Positions 10,140 to 20,990 are shown, counted from the stretch's first letter. The stretch: 64,000 bases of DNA from Turritopsis dohrnii (GCA_027922465.2 BQMF02000291.1:496001-560000), one strand, 5' to 3'. Notes: generated from the letters alone by a model not told the origin. A program made the numbers and translations.

Positions 10140-11294
10140 GGAGGAAGTGTCCGTAGAGGTGACGGTGGAGAGAAAAGATACTTGTTCATCTTCTTCGATA
10201 TGTGGTTGTATGGCATTTGTTGAGCTGGCAGAACTACGGCAAACTGAAGCAAAGTGGTTTAACATACCACATTTGTTACACCGTTGTCCTTGGGCTGGAC
10301 ATTGTTTGCGCCCGTTTGGATGGCATGGCTGGCCACATCCGTGGCACCTCGATGGAGATGGTCGGCCACGGTATGGTGTCTGATTATTCACCTTGGCACG
10401 TAGTGGGTTGGCAGGTGATTTGGGGTTGAAAGATTTAGCTCGTTTGTAATCCGATTTGATGGGGTCTACGGAGCTGATCGACTGTATTGTCGGCTGAAAA
10501 TGTGATGCCGCTCGTGCAGTGGATTCTAAGGTCAGTAACCGCTCAATGACTTGGTTCAAGGTCTGGAGGGTGGAGACTTCTGACAAGACGCGGCTCTGAC
10601 TCGATGCATTATACAATCCAGAGATAAGTTGAGATTTAATCACATCCTCAGAATAGGAGGTTCGGCAATGTGGTTGGTTGCAATCACATTCGCGTTGAAA
10701 TGTGCAAAGCATAGCCTGTGACTTTAATCTGGCTACGAAGCTTGTAATGGATTCCCCATCACTTTGGCGCATCCCAAAGAACTGCTGGCGGTATACCTCG
10801 GGATGTATTGATTTAACTGCGACCGATTTGATGTGGTCAAGCAATTGCGTTTCGTTAGCGGTATTCAGGGCTTCTGGACCGATAAAATTGAAGAGCATTT
10901 CATTGATGGATGAGCTGCACGTAGAACGTAGCTCATTGCGAATGTCCTGGGGATCGGTAAGATGGGCCATTTCCTTGTAACGCACCCAAGCATCGGTAAA
11001 AATTATCCACTTGTTGTCGGACGAATCGGCGTCAATCGTTGGCCGTTGAGGTTTGTGCCGGGTGCTACCTGGAGGATCGGAAGGGGTGGTCGATGGGAGT
11101 AATTTAGTCAGTAAATGAGCCATCTGTTGCTGCATATCCATCTGTTGTTGTTGCATCTGCTGCTGCATCTTTTGCTGCTCTTGTTGCATCCGTTGTTGCA
11201 TCTGTTGCTGCTGTTGTTGCATCTGCAGTATAAGCGTCATGGCGGTGGAAGGTTCGTCGGCGGGCGGCGCTGAGGTCCGTTCCTCGTCAGACAT
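10134..11294 (-). CDS. gag: Gypsy element 1 Gag
   Basis: 386 residues from an ATG at 11294. The N-terminus (residues about 23-60) is a Met/Gln-rich, probably coiled-coil stretch. The capsid-like middle includes YRQQFFGMRQSDGESITSF. The C-terminus holds two zinc knuckles near residues 318-350: an unusual CX2CX4HX6C (CHGCGQPCHPNGRKQC) and a standard CX2CX4HX4C (CNKCGMLNHFASVC), which would bind RNA. The acidic tail ends at the TGA used as the readthrough point. Gag forms the particle in which reverse transcription takes place. Confidence 0.9.
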   Translation of the reverse strand: MSDEERTSAPPADEPSTAMTLILQMQQQQQQMQQRMQQEQQKMQQQMQQQQMDMQQQMAHLLTKLLPSTTPSDPPGSTRHKPQRPTIDADSSDNKWIIFTDAWVRYKEMAHLTDPQDIRNELRSTCSSSINEMLFNFIGPEALNTANETQLLDHIKSVAVKSIHPEVYRQQFFGMRQSDGESITSFVARLKSQAMLCTFQRECDCNQPHCRTSYSEDVIKSQLISGLYNASSQSRVLSEVSTLQTLNQVIERLLTLESTARAASHFQPTIQSISSVDPIKSDYKRAKSFNPKSPANPLRAKVNNQTPYRGRPSPSRCHGCGQPCHPNGRKQCPAQGQRCNKCGMLNHFASVCRSSASSTNAIQPHIEEDEQVSFLSTVTSTDTSSL

Positions 11295-11715
11295 AATGGG
11301 TCGGAAGGTAAACGGCAGAATCTGTGTGGTGAAGTAAGTATTCGAGGTACGACAAATACAACGGCGGTGTGACCACTCTATATGATGCTAAGTGGTACGA
11401 TCTAGTCGTGAAATCGCAAGAAACAAAATGGCGGTGTGACCACGAAAGTAAGTTCGAAATCAAAACAAGTATTAGTATGTGTGTAACGTAGGGCAACGCC
11501 TTGGAAGATCGAGTTAAACAATATTAATTTAGCAGCAATGATCAGGGATAACAACTGCTTAGCGAGAGAACGATAAGTGATGAACGAGTAGCCAAATAAT
11601 AACAGCAAATACACCAAGTAAAATATAGCAAAATAATAAGTAAGTAATGGATGAGATAACTCCAAAGGCAGCACTTCAATCTATACAAGTTCCTCTCAAC
11701 AGTATTAACGAATTT

Positions 11716-11733
11716 ATCCTACTCGCAGCGCCA
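11716..11733 (-). other. Gypsy element 1 primer-binding site
   Basis: Directly after the 5' LTR, in element orientation, is TGGCGCTGCGAGTAGGAT. It begins TGG, complementary to a tRNA CCA end. The sequence resembles the 3' end of a serine tRNA; this identity is inferred. Confidence 0.65.
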
Positions 11734-11883
11734 TGTATGGTAGGTAAATAAGTTAGAGAGGAGATACCAGAAGACAAGACACGTGCATCCACTAAGTTAA
11801 GATCGAATATATTAGAACGTAAACACAAGAGTATATGAACATAATGACATATCTATAAGTTATAGTTTGGGACATTATATACA
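11734..11883 (-). repeat. Gypsy element 1, 5' LTR
   Basis: 150 bp with TG...CA ends, matching the 3' LTR. It should hold the element promoter and polyadenylation signals, although I cannot point to a clear TATA box. The target duplication GTGAC follows at 11884-11888. Confidence 0.92.
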
Positions 11884-12480
11884 GTGACAAGCACCAGACA
11901 AATACAAGCCACTCTAAACCATCTCCTCGAAATTTGGTTGCAAGTCCTGTTTTGATACCACTATTGACACTGGCACCATCACTGGCCAATAAATCATTTT
12001 GTCCTTTAGTTCTGGCATGCCCACATCGTCGAAGGCTTTTAAAATGGCACTTTTAATTCCAGCTGCATCCTGACTAGGAACATCTTTTAATGCGATGAAT
12101 GAAAGTGTAGGTTCAAATTCAATAGGCTCGATAAACATAAGGTAGACACATTCTTTTTCAATAACAGCAGAATCGGTGCTTCCATCACAAAAAACTGAAA
12201 CGAAGTTCGCATTTTTCAGCTTTTTTTCAACGTCTTCTTCAAATAGCGTAGAGCTGATAAAATTAACAAATTCGGTACACTGTGTACGATTTTTGTACGC
12301 AGTCACGCTGAATTTAACGCCGTTTAATTCAGCCCACTCTACCCAGTCAGTGAAATCAACATATGGCCTTCCTTTATATGCATTCAAATAAGCGATTTGA
12401 AAAAGTTTGCAAAGTCCATCCCTTTCAGTGTCTGACATCTTTTTCAAGCCTTTGACAATTGGTGCATCAGCCGGAGCTTT
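11884..12480 (-). pseudogene. hAT transposase exon 2, first half of catalytic domain, split by Gypsy
   Basis: Follows acceptor ACTTTAG. It carries the start of the RNase-H-like catalytic core: FVSVFCDGSTD (first catalytic Asp region) and, after a one-base frameshift near 11975, LASDGASVNSGIKTGL, the second Asp motif of this family. The reading ends at CLS, exactly where the Gypsy target duplication GTGAC (11884-11888) lies. It resumes as HRLELAL on the far side at 6380, so the two parts belong together. Confidence 0.8.
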
Positions 12481-12724
12481 CTAAAGTATATATAATAAAT
12501 AGTTATGTCGGTATCACTATCCGTTGTATTTATTTATCTAAAAGGAATTTGGCTACAGCAATTCGGAACACCACAGACAAGTCCTGTTTATAAAGAGTTT
12601 TTTTCGCATTGCTGTAAAGAAAAATTTGATTGAGCTGAGATAGATGAATCAAGTTTTCTAGCAGCATGTAAAGTTATGAGACGTATAAACATTGTATTGG
12701 TAGATTTTTTTGAACTTTTTTTAC

Positions 12725-13018
12725 CTGAGTCACACATTTTCTGTAAGCCGATCCAGATGCTTCACATCTTTCTTTTTCTTCAAGCTCTTTGCTTTTTTCG
12801 TGTTGTGATGTCTGCTGGTGCTCAGCCACAGCAGATCTTCTGTAATTCTTAGAACCCTTTATGAATGCGTTCGAGTAATTTTTGGACGATTCTATATTCT
12901 TCTCCCATTTCACGCAAAGCTTGCACTTCATACCATCTGAGGGAGACATATTTAACCAAGTGAAATCGTTTTTCCATTTTTGGATAGTTTTTAACTTTGG
13001 AAATGTTGTAGACGACAT
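12725..13018 (-). pseudogene. hAT transposase exon 1, TTF-type zinc finger
   Basis: Starts at ATG (13018) and ends at a good donor (CTCAG/gtaa). The first 98 residues hold a TTF/BED-like zinc finger: CKLC at about residues 33-36, followed by HQQTSQH near residue 72, a C-x2-C...H-x5-H arrangement. In ZNF862/KIAA1586-like hAT proteins this finger binds the transposon ends. It is in phase 0 with the exon beginning at 12480. Confidence 0.75.
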
Positions 13019-13375
13019 GTTACTTCTTTGTGCGATAGTTCAATGTTTGAGTTAAATGAACTTAGATATTATTCTGATATTTAAACACCCTCCATCATGA
13101 ATCGTTTAAAAAATCTTTGCCAAGCATTTAAAAAACAAGATGTAGGAGGGAGACGAATATGAAGAGAAAAGAAAAAAGTATAGACGTCAAAAAAACAACA
13201 AAAGAATTATACAAAAAAGATGATGCATATTAAAGAAAGAAAACATGTTTATTGAACGTCATTAATACACACGATGTGTAATTTGTTCATAAATGTTGTA
13301 TACAACTTTTTATAAATAAGAAATACAGGTTCATACGCAAGAAATGTCAAATGCTGAAGTAATAAAAGTTGTTAA

Positions 13376-13854
13376 GGCCATGATACACTATTTAATATTG
13401 GATACGATAATGATTCAGACATGCCAAATATGGAGAGTCTAAAAATAAACTATTTCTACTCTATGGCCTGATACACTATTCGATATTCGCTCCGTTCACC
13501 AAACATTCCATTCATTCACATGCGCACGTACAAAGAAAATATCCAGAAAATTCCTAGACAATGGATCCAGACAGTCGATACTTTTGATCTTATCATACGA
13601 TATTTTTTTCCTTCTTCGATATCAAATTGAATATTTTTTTGCATGATACACTATTCAATAAACAGGTAGTTGTCTCTTTCACTTTCTAAATATGCTCTGT
13701 CTGAATATTATCATAGTAAATAGAAGAGAAACGGTTAAAAACAGCGGTAACATCAAAGACGGTTCTTTTGAAAGCGTTCTCGATGTTGAACAATAATCTC
13801 TTTTCTATTTACAATGATATTATCGTATACAACATCGAATAGTGTATCATGGTC
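13376..13854. mobile_element. Palindromic MITE inside the hAT element
   Basis: Inverted ends of about 35 bp (CCATGATACACTATT... then ATACGATAAT) lie at both sides, and the block GATACACTATTC also repeats inside. The flanks are TTAA on the left and TTTA on the right, suggesting a TTAA-type target with one change. No coding capacity. Confidence 0.65.
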
Positions 13855-13974
13855 TTTATGGTTTAAATCTTTAATATTTTAACCGGACAAGGTACAAAAC
13901 TAGGCTGTGGTTGACCGGTGAAAAAAACAAAATGAACGGTAATTACCGATCACCGGCCGCTATTTGCAGCGCTG

Positions 13975-14914
13975 CTGGATGCTAGTTACTTACATCATCA
14001 TATTTCTGTTGAACTCAATTTGTAACATGTATGTGAACAGTAATTTGTAATAATAGTGCAATCTCCCAGACCCATTCAGCCACTTATCCCTGAATACATA
14101 AGTTTATTAAGTTTTTGCACTGAAGAAAACTTCACACAAAATAAGTTGCATGAAAATATAAATCTTTCGCGCAAAATGGTGCGCAAAAATTAGACGGGCG
14201 TGGCTTTTTTCGGTTTTCAGGTGTGTACAATAAAGATTGCGGGAACATCAGAAACAACTTTTTAAGGTATATTCATTCGAAAGAAAACAACTATATCCAA
14301 ACAGTTTTAAGTACGTCAGAAGCATTAATTACATCAGCTGACGCATTAACATCATTTCATCATTTATGAAAATATGGTTCCTAAAACTTTACTGTTTAGT
14401 GTTTTTTATCTTTATTCTCAGGTTATTTATATATTTGTATATTTTTTAATTAAATTGCCCAAAGTTTAATCTTGCAGGAAATCAGTTTGCGCGAAGATAT
14501 TATTTGCGAAAAAAGATGCGCGACAATGGACTCGCGCCAAAATTTAATGGATCAAAGTATTTATTTATTTATTTTATTTATTTCGATTTATTTATTTCGA
14601 TTTTATTTATGTCGATGTTGGGAATAGCTTTGTTGTAAATGGAGAGATTGACACAGTTTCAAGAATTGTTTGTGGAAATCTCTAGCGAAACTACATATTG
14701 ATGCAGATACCGTAAAGCGTAAAAACCACAGTGTAACCCTTGCAACTATTTTTCGCTTGCAAAATTTAAAAGTTGCGTTGCATGCGCATGAACGAATTGC
14801 AGAGTGGGTTCTTAGCTTTACTTTGAGGGCCAGGTGTTGATATTGAAAGCGTAGGCTGGGTACTTTTGATATTCATTCACTTTAATATAAAAGAACAAGA
14901 AAAATTAGAAAATA
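13975..14914. other. Intergenic stretch, no gene seen
   Basis: AT-rich sequence with an interrupted (TTTA)n stretch at about 14562-14610. I find no exon or transposon end that I can support. Confidence 0.4.
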
Positions 14915-15893
14915 CTAGCCGCCAAGGGGGCGTTGCTTGTTCAGCCCATGTTCAGCCTGCGTTGTATCACCACCTGCTCCAAATTATTGCACTTAAAACC
15001 AGCGATAAGACTTCCTTTGCTGCTGGCTTTATCTCTTAATAAAGCTCGTTTGCACGTTAAGAGAAATACGTTCCTGGTGTTTCAAATCTTGCATGTTATT
15101 AACTCAGCCGTTCATTGTCGCGGTCGCATTTAAATTGCAATACACAATGCATTCCGAATATGAACTTCACGTGGTTTTTATTTACGATTTTAAACCAGTC
15201 AAGTATCAGTTTAACAATTCACTCAAAATGCAGAGAGAAAAAACTTTTCAACTTATTATTAGCTTTTGTTTTACGCGCTCTAACATGGGTGCTGTCAGAA
15301 GTAGGTGAAAAAATGGTTTCTCTTCTTAAAAACATCACACGGGAGGAAAAATAATGCACGTGCCAAATGAATGAAGTGAATAAAAAACATTCGATCAGAT
15401 TAAAATAAATTAAAAGAAATCGATTAAAAGAAATTAAGACAACTATTAAGACAAAAGCAAAAAAAAAAAATTTTGTTTCATGATTCTCTTTTTCTTACCA
15501 ACGGGTTTTAAACATTTTGATTTATCGAAAAAAGTTCACCCGTCTCAGACAGTCAGGAAAGCGTTAGGATACACTGGCACACCGCACATGCTGCCACGTT
15601 CTGCCACTGCTGCTTTTTGTCCAAAATGTTTAAAGAGTTAGTTTCTTAGTTGATGAATTGTTTTCAAAGCCAAGTCAATGTGGAATATAAAACTGACAAT
15701 AATAATAAAAACAAAACGTTATTCTTATTAGTTCATCAGCCAAAAAAAGTCACGTTCGATTGGGGTTGCAATGTATTTGCTTCAAACTTACGTCGCACAC
15801 AAAAAAGAAATAATTTCGCTCACAACTCAATCTACCATTTTGCGTGACTTACAAACAAACAGACAGAAAGAAAATCGGCTATTAATATATAGA
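14915..15893 (-). mobile_element. Non-autonomous Helitron, family A, copy 2
   Basis: Minus-strand element: TCTATATATTAATAGCC at 15893 and terminal CTAG at 14915 next to the remains of the GC hairpin (GCCCCCTTGGCGGCTAG in this copy). It shares interior blocks with the copies at 34602 and 37350. Short open frames inside are conserved only as repeat sequence and are not taken as genes. Confidence 0.8.
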
Positions 15894-16082
15894 TACAAAT
15901 CATAAAAAACGTAGTTGACACGGCTTCTTCCGATAGGGATAACACGAGACTCTTGGACTTTTTTCACAAAGTCCTCCAATAAAACTTCAATTTTCATTTC
16001 GTTACATACTTTACACTGTGATACGATATTAAAATATTCAGTTTTAATTAGCAAGGGGGAGGGGAGGGGTATGAAGTACAAA

Positions 16083-16265
16083 ATGATTTCCGAATCGGAG
16101 CGTTCACGGTTACTTTCTTATATAACATGAATTATGGGAACGACGACAATCTTGTGAAATTCGGTAATAATACTATCAATTTTGATAACAACGTAGGTAA
16201 GTTATTCCGAATCGGAGTGTTCACGGCTACTTTCTTATACAACATGAATTAACGGGAGCAATAAT
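16083..16265. repeat. Direct repeat, two copies of about 60 bp
   Basis: TTCCGAATCGGAG.GTTCACGG.TACTTTC followed by ACATGAATTA occurs at about 16087 and again at about 16207. The rest of 15894-16480 shows nothing I recognise. Confidence 0.55.
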
Positions 16266-16479
16266 ATTTGGTAATAATGTTACCAATTTTGAACGATTTG
16301 ATCAACTTGTAACAACGTTTTTCCAATCTGAATTCATGTTGAAAATTTTTGTTTATGTTTTGGTGAACTTAACTCTAAAGCATGTGAGATATTAAAGTTT
16401 AATCCAATGGAAATATATATACCCGAAGTCAAATTATTAAACAATGTAATAAACTTAACTCAAAACATGCTCGACTGCT

Positions 16480-16685
16480 GTTATCTCTTTGCAACGGTTG
16501 ATCGTAGCGAAACGATCCCATACACTTTTTTATCAGTTTTTCGGGTTCTACAACATGGGTACACTTTCCATTTCCAATTCCGTAATCGAAATTTTCGTCA
16601 CGGGATACACACACGGGAACGCGTCCTATTTCTGCAAATTCTTTTCGAAATTAAAGTCGTAAAAAACTTTTACCCGAGATACTAG
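16480..16685 (+). mobile_element. Helitron family B, 3' fragment (plus array)
   Basis: Ends with GTAAAAAACTTTTACCCGAGATACTAG at its 3' side, the hairpin and CTAG of family B, at 16685. The 5' end typical of the family is absent, so this copy is truncated, starting near 16480 by similarity to the next copy. It is joined directly to the next element. Confidence 0.6.
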
Positions 16686-17240
16686 TCTACTTATACTAAT
16701 TGGCAATCGTGCATACCACTTTTATTTTAAAGAGTGTTGTGTTTTTTCTAAATTTACGGTCAAAATCTTCTTAATCGTGATCATTTTTTCGTTAGACCAT
16801 TGATAACTGACTATTAGTTTAATAGCACGCGGTGTGACGTCAGTTCTTTTTTTGTCGTATCACGTGGGAGCCATTGCATTGCATCCCCAATGGAACGCGA
16901 CATTTTGGGGGAAATTTCTCAAGAACCAAAAGGGATAACTGACGTTTTTTAGGGTCCACGATACGGGTGACCGGGTCAAGCAACATTTGGGCTCAAATTT
17001 TATTTGGTACTGCGGATATGACGTCATTAAAATCTTTAATCCACGATATCTCTGCGACGGTTGATCGTAACAAAACGATCCCATACTTTTTTTTGCTCAG
17101 TTTTTCCAGCTCTACAACATGGTTACATTTTCCAGTCCCGATTCCGTAATTGAAATTTTCGTCACAGGTTACACACATGAGAACGCGTCTTATTTCTGCA
17201 GATTCTTTTCGAATTTTAAGTCGTAAAAAACTTTACGCGA
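16686..17240 (+). mobile_element. Helitron family B, short copy (plus array)
   Basis: Starts TCTACTTATACTAAT directly after the preceding CTAG. Its interior matches the 0.54-0.57-kb minus-strand copies at 29724 and 35455. The 3' terminus is lost: the sequence runs from AAAAAACTTTACGCGA straight into the start region of the next copy, as if the junction had been deleted between two CGCGA words. Confidence 0.65.
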
Positions 17241-19488
17241 TTGTGTGTCACACTTTTATTTTAGACAGTGATATATTTGTGTTTTTTTCACGGTCAAATC
17301 CTTCTAATTTTTTCCCTTTTTTGTTGTAAAGCCATGCAGGAAGAGAGCGTTTTTTTGATTTTCCGTGATTAGTATATGCTCCTCCGTTTTGTTATTTTTG
17401 GCTTGCGCAGTGGAAATCAGCCGAAAAACGTCTTTGGAGGAGTATGGGCAATGCAATCTTCTTCGTTTGAAATTTTGTCAACGATCATTTCGTGAGCAAG
17501 AAACTTTTGCGAAGAAGAGATGTTTCTTTTTGTATACGAATATTTTAATTTAAATTTGATTGTTTCAGGCAGTATCTGCGAAAAAACGAATCGTGAAGTG
17601 TGGAAGCAAATCGACAAAAGAACTGACAAAGAAACACAGGTTTGTATGCACGAAGGTATTGTTATTATTGTAAAACGTTTTATTATCGTGTTTATTGCTA
17701 AACTTTTACTCTTATTAGCACGTGTAAGTGAGTTAGTTGTTTGTTTACAATGAAAAATCATATTTTGATATACAGAAGAAGTGCAGTAAAGTTTTTAAAA
17801 ATTAGCTGCAGAAAGATCGAACTAACAAAAGGTATTAAAACTTTTATTTTTGATTAATAAAAGAACAAGTTAGGTATATGTATTTGTATTTAAATGTATT
17901 TAAATGTTTGTGAAGAAATGCAGAACAAAATGATCTTTATTTACACAGTAAGGAACAGTTTTAATTTAGCTTTGAAAGATTAAATACTATAGCTTTGAAT
18001 AGATATCTTATTATATGAGTTCTTTCGTTTAGTTTATATGCTGCTGGATGAAAAACGAAGACGAGAGTAATTTGTTTTGGTAACGGGCGCTATTATTATT
18101 TTTATAGTTAGCAAAGAAGATTTGATTTGATTTATTTATTTATAGATCAATTAAAAATGGTCCCACAGCTATGACTGTTTTCCTTTCTCATGGCTGTGGA
18201 AGTAGGGAACGTGTTATGCTGTCAAATTGTATCTATTGACGATGTTTGATGCTTTGTCTGCATGCCTTTCTGCATGCCTTTCTGCCAGCCATTTATGCCT
18301 TTTGTTTTGGTTTGCTCAAATATGGTTGCAGTAGTAGTAAGTATTGTAGCCGTTCTTTACTGAAATATTTTTTTTTAGGTCAGAAAAGAAAAAGTGTAGC
18401 TATTTATAAACGAAATTTATAGATGTATAAATGAAAAACATGGTATGTTGAGAAGGTCATTTAAGTGAAGAATGGATTATGTATTTCATTACGATTGTAC
18501 TACAAGAAAGAAGCATTGCTGGGGTATATTTTTCTTCAGTTTACATTTGTTTACGGCATTCATTATTTTGTGTTATGTTAATTGCTACATACATACTTGC
18601 TAGGTATATAAGTTTAGCATTATGTTTTTATTTGTTGCTTTTAATATCTTCTGGGTATTCAATTATGGTTTTGGTCAAAGTAGGGCATTTTGTTGTTTCA
18701 ATCATTTATATTAATTTGATGTTTGGTTGTGTATGCCAAGTAAAAGTCTTTATTCTGTTCAGCTCCAGTGTTGAGTGAACCCGTATTGACTCACAGTATC
18801 GGTTGACTTTATAGACCAAATTTTGTTTTTAATTGTTATCTTTAGGATAAATGCGTACTTGAATTTTCTTTGTGTTTTTTTTTTTTATTTCAATATTGTT
18901 ATAGCATGATTAGGTTTTCGGTATTACAATTCAAGTATTAACTTTTTAGGTAATAATAAAAAAAGCATAAAGAAATGAAACTCATGGTTTTAATCATGAT
19001 GTTGACGGTTTTGGGAAGAACAGACTACATATCATTTCAAAAATTCATTAATGGTTGCAGTCGAGTAGTAACTTTGGAACAAAAGAAAAAGTTGGAAGGT
19101 ATCAATTTGTTTTGAATTAACATTTTGTAATGTTTGGTTTCCTATGTCTGGGTAAACAGTTCTGTGTTAAATATTGCCAATTTTTTTACATTAAAGTTAC
19201 TTCTCTTCTGCGTATAAATATATTATTCTGAGCCATGTTGCTATTTGTTTCTGTTTTTAATCTTCTGGATGTAAGAAATGAATTAAAAAATTAATGCCTG
19301 TAGAAACTTTTACACAAGTTAAATTTTGCAACACAACACATACTGAACATGGGTGGTGAGCGACGGATGTTTTTGAGTTGCGATTCTATGATTTATTTTT
19401 TCGTCACGGGGTACGTACACGGGAATGGTGGATTTGACCTAATGTTTTCGAAGTTAAGTTCGGTAAAAAGTTTTTACCCGGGATACTA
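17241..19488 (+). mobile_element. Helitron family B, long copy (plus array)
   Basis: About 2.25 kb ending in hairpin GTAAAAAGTTTTTAC, then CCGGGATACTAG, at 19488. The interior matches, in opposite orientation, the copies at 30261-32539 and 32540-35454. Short hydrophobic frames within (for example near 18479-18778) recur in those copies but show no known domain and no Rep/helicase, so they are treated as repeat interior. Confidence 0.7.
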
Positions 19489-20467
19489 GTCTATATACTA
19501 ATCGCGAGTGTGCATACGCTTTTTTCATGCTTTCACTCTCTAAAAATTTGGATTGTTTTCGCGGTCACTTATTCATAATAGAGTGTCAGACCACGGCGGT
19601 TAATATTTTTCTGCGATTAGTATAGGGGAAAACATTGCATTGCATTTAATCGTTTCAAATGTTTTGATTATTCGCAAGATCAAGAAACAATAGACAACAA
19701 CGCAAGTATTGCGTGAAGATTTATTAATGTTTTTAGGGTAAGTACGCTGTAGAACTTTTTTGTTTGTTTGTTTTGTTTTTCTTATAGTATGAATAGGGTT
19801 TCTGTGTCATTACTTTTCCAATAATACGCGATTAAAGAAATGAATATCATGGTTTTTAATCATGACGTTCTGGGTTTGTAAAGAAAATCGCAATTGTTTA
19901 CAATTCACATTTTGACACTTTTACGACTTTTGCGTTTGGCTTTTATTTACATTGGGGTATGGATTCCATGTACAGTTACAGCAATTTTAATCTTTTTGTT
20001 GTTTACCTGTATGCACAATTTATTTTTACTACTACATATGCTGTATCGTGAAAGATTTATTATGAATTTTTTGATGTGTTTGAGATCTGATTTAAACGTT
20101 TTTCTGTTTATAACTCCAGTGTGGAACTAAAAATGCTTTGGCTGGAATACCTAGGGATTTTTTATTAATAGGGTGAGAAGTGTTTTTTTCCATATTTTGT
20201 ATTGACGTTAAGTATTTTCATCACGGAGAACCATTGCATTGCATCTTCAATCAATTTACTTCACAGAGTGAAAAAAGCAGATGCACAGCGCGTATTTTTA
20301 TTTTTGATGAGTTTAAGATCTTCCAAGTAAAACGACTGTTCTGCGTTCTTATATTTAAAGTTCAAAGTACTTACAGCACTGTCATGCAGTGATTTAATTT
20401 TTCGACACCATTTTTTAGACGTCACTTTAAAAAAAACCCCGTAAAATGTTTTTACACGGGATACTAG
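19489..20467 (+). mobile_element. Helitron family B copy adjoining the Kolobok
   Basis: Starts TCTATATACTAATCG immediately after the previous CTAG and ends GATACTAG at 20467. It is about 1 kb and matches the minus-strand copy at 28488-29723. Its 3' end lies 8 bp before the Kolobok target duplication. Confidence 0.7.
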
Positions 20468-20780
20468 TATATTTCTTAAAGGAGAACTAAAGTGAAAAAA
20501 TGAAATTTTGAATTTTTCTTTTATAATGTTTACATACCTTTGTACAAGAAAAATTCGTTTACTACACCCGTTTGTTTACATCCAAACTCATTTTATGGCT
20601 CTCCAAAGATGGTCGAAATCCCGTGAAAATCCTGACCGCTGAAAATTACAAGAGAACTGGGACCAATAATCTAGTAATACGTCACAACGTCCAAAAACAA
20701 CTCCAGTTATACGCAAGTCAGTGGCGCGTTCGTATGCTCATCTGTAAAGTTTGTCATTTCAAGTGGTTTTTTCTAAAGTT

Positions 20781-20990
20781 ATGGTTACGTGTTCTGCAAT
20801 TGGGTGCACAAATCGTTCTTCGCATCGTAACAAGGAAATAAGTTTTCATAAAATCCCATCTGTGCAAAACAATTCGCTCCGAAAGCAGTGGTTACATAGC
20901 ATCCACCGAGCAGGATCTTTACCAAAAGATGCAAGTTTTTATATATGTTCAGTTCATTTTGAAGATGATTGTTTTAGACGTGATCTGCAG
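20781..20990 (+). CDS. Kolobok transposase exon 1, THAP zinc finger
   Basis: Seventy residues from ATG to the donor CTGCAG/gtttgt. A complete THAP (C2CH) finger is visible: MVTCSAIGC at the start, then FHKIP, a Trp at residue 37, and CSVHF near residues 56-60. THAP domains bind DNA; here they would recognise the transposon ends. The intron (20991-21264) ends TTTATTTAG and joins exon 2 in phase 0. Confidence 0.9.

Larger units (their letters stand above)
6386..11883 (-). mobile_element. Complete Ty3/Gypsy LTR retrotransposon (element 1)
   Basis: 5498 bp, bounded by 150-bp LTRs that look identical, and by the 5-bp duplication GTGAC (6381-6385 and 11884-11888). Gag and pol are open on the minus strand in one frame, separated by one TGA. 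A primer-binding site and a purine tract are in the expected places. Near-identical LTRs and intact frames indicate a recent, possibly still active insertion into the hAT transposase gene. Confidence 0.92.
4525..13974 (-). mobile_element. hAT DNA transposon (ZNF862/KIAA1586-like), broken by nested insertions
   Basis: The left end reads CAGTGTTGCAAATA and the right end, inverted, CAGCGCTGCAAATA; both have GGCCGGTGA shortly inside. Ends starting CAGNG are typical of hAT. The 5-bp word CTGGA lies immediately outside both ends (4520-4524 and 13975-13979) and is taken as the target duplication; the usual hAT length is 8 bp, but 5-bp groups are known. Without the Gypsy element and the 13.4-kb MITE it would be about 3.5 kb. 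It encodes a minus-strand transposase in pieces. Two frameshifts plus the Gypsy insertion make this copy dead. Confidence 0.8.

Noticed and set aside
18479..18778. Hydrophobic frame of about 99 codons that looks like a small membrane protein
   Set aside because: It lies in the interior of a Helitron family B copy and recurs, broken, in the minus array. Hydrophobicity follows from T-rich sequence.
19894..20130. Second hydrophobic frame in the same array
   Set aside because: T-rich Helitron interior, with no conserved domain and no intact counterpart in the other copies.
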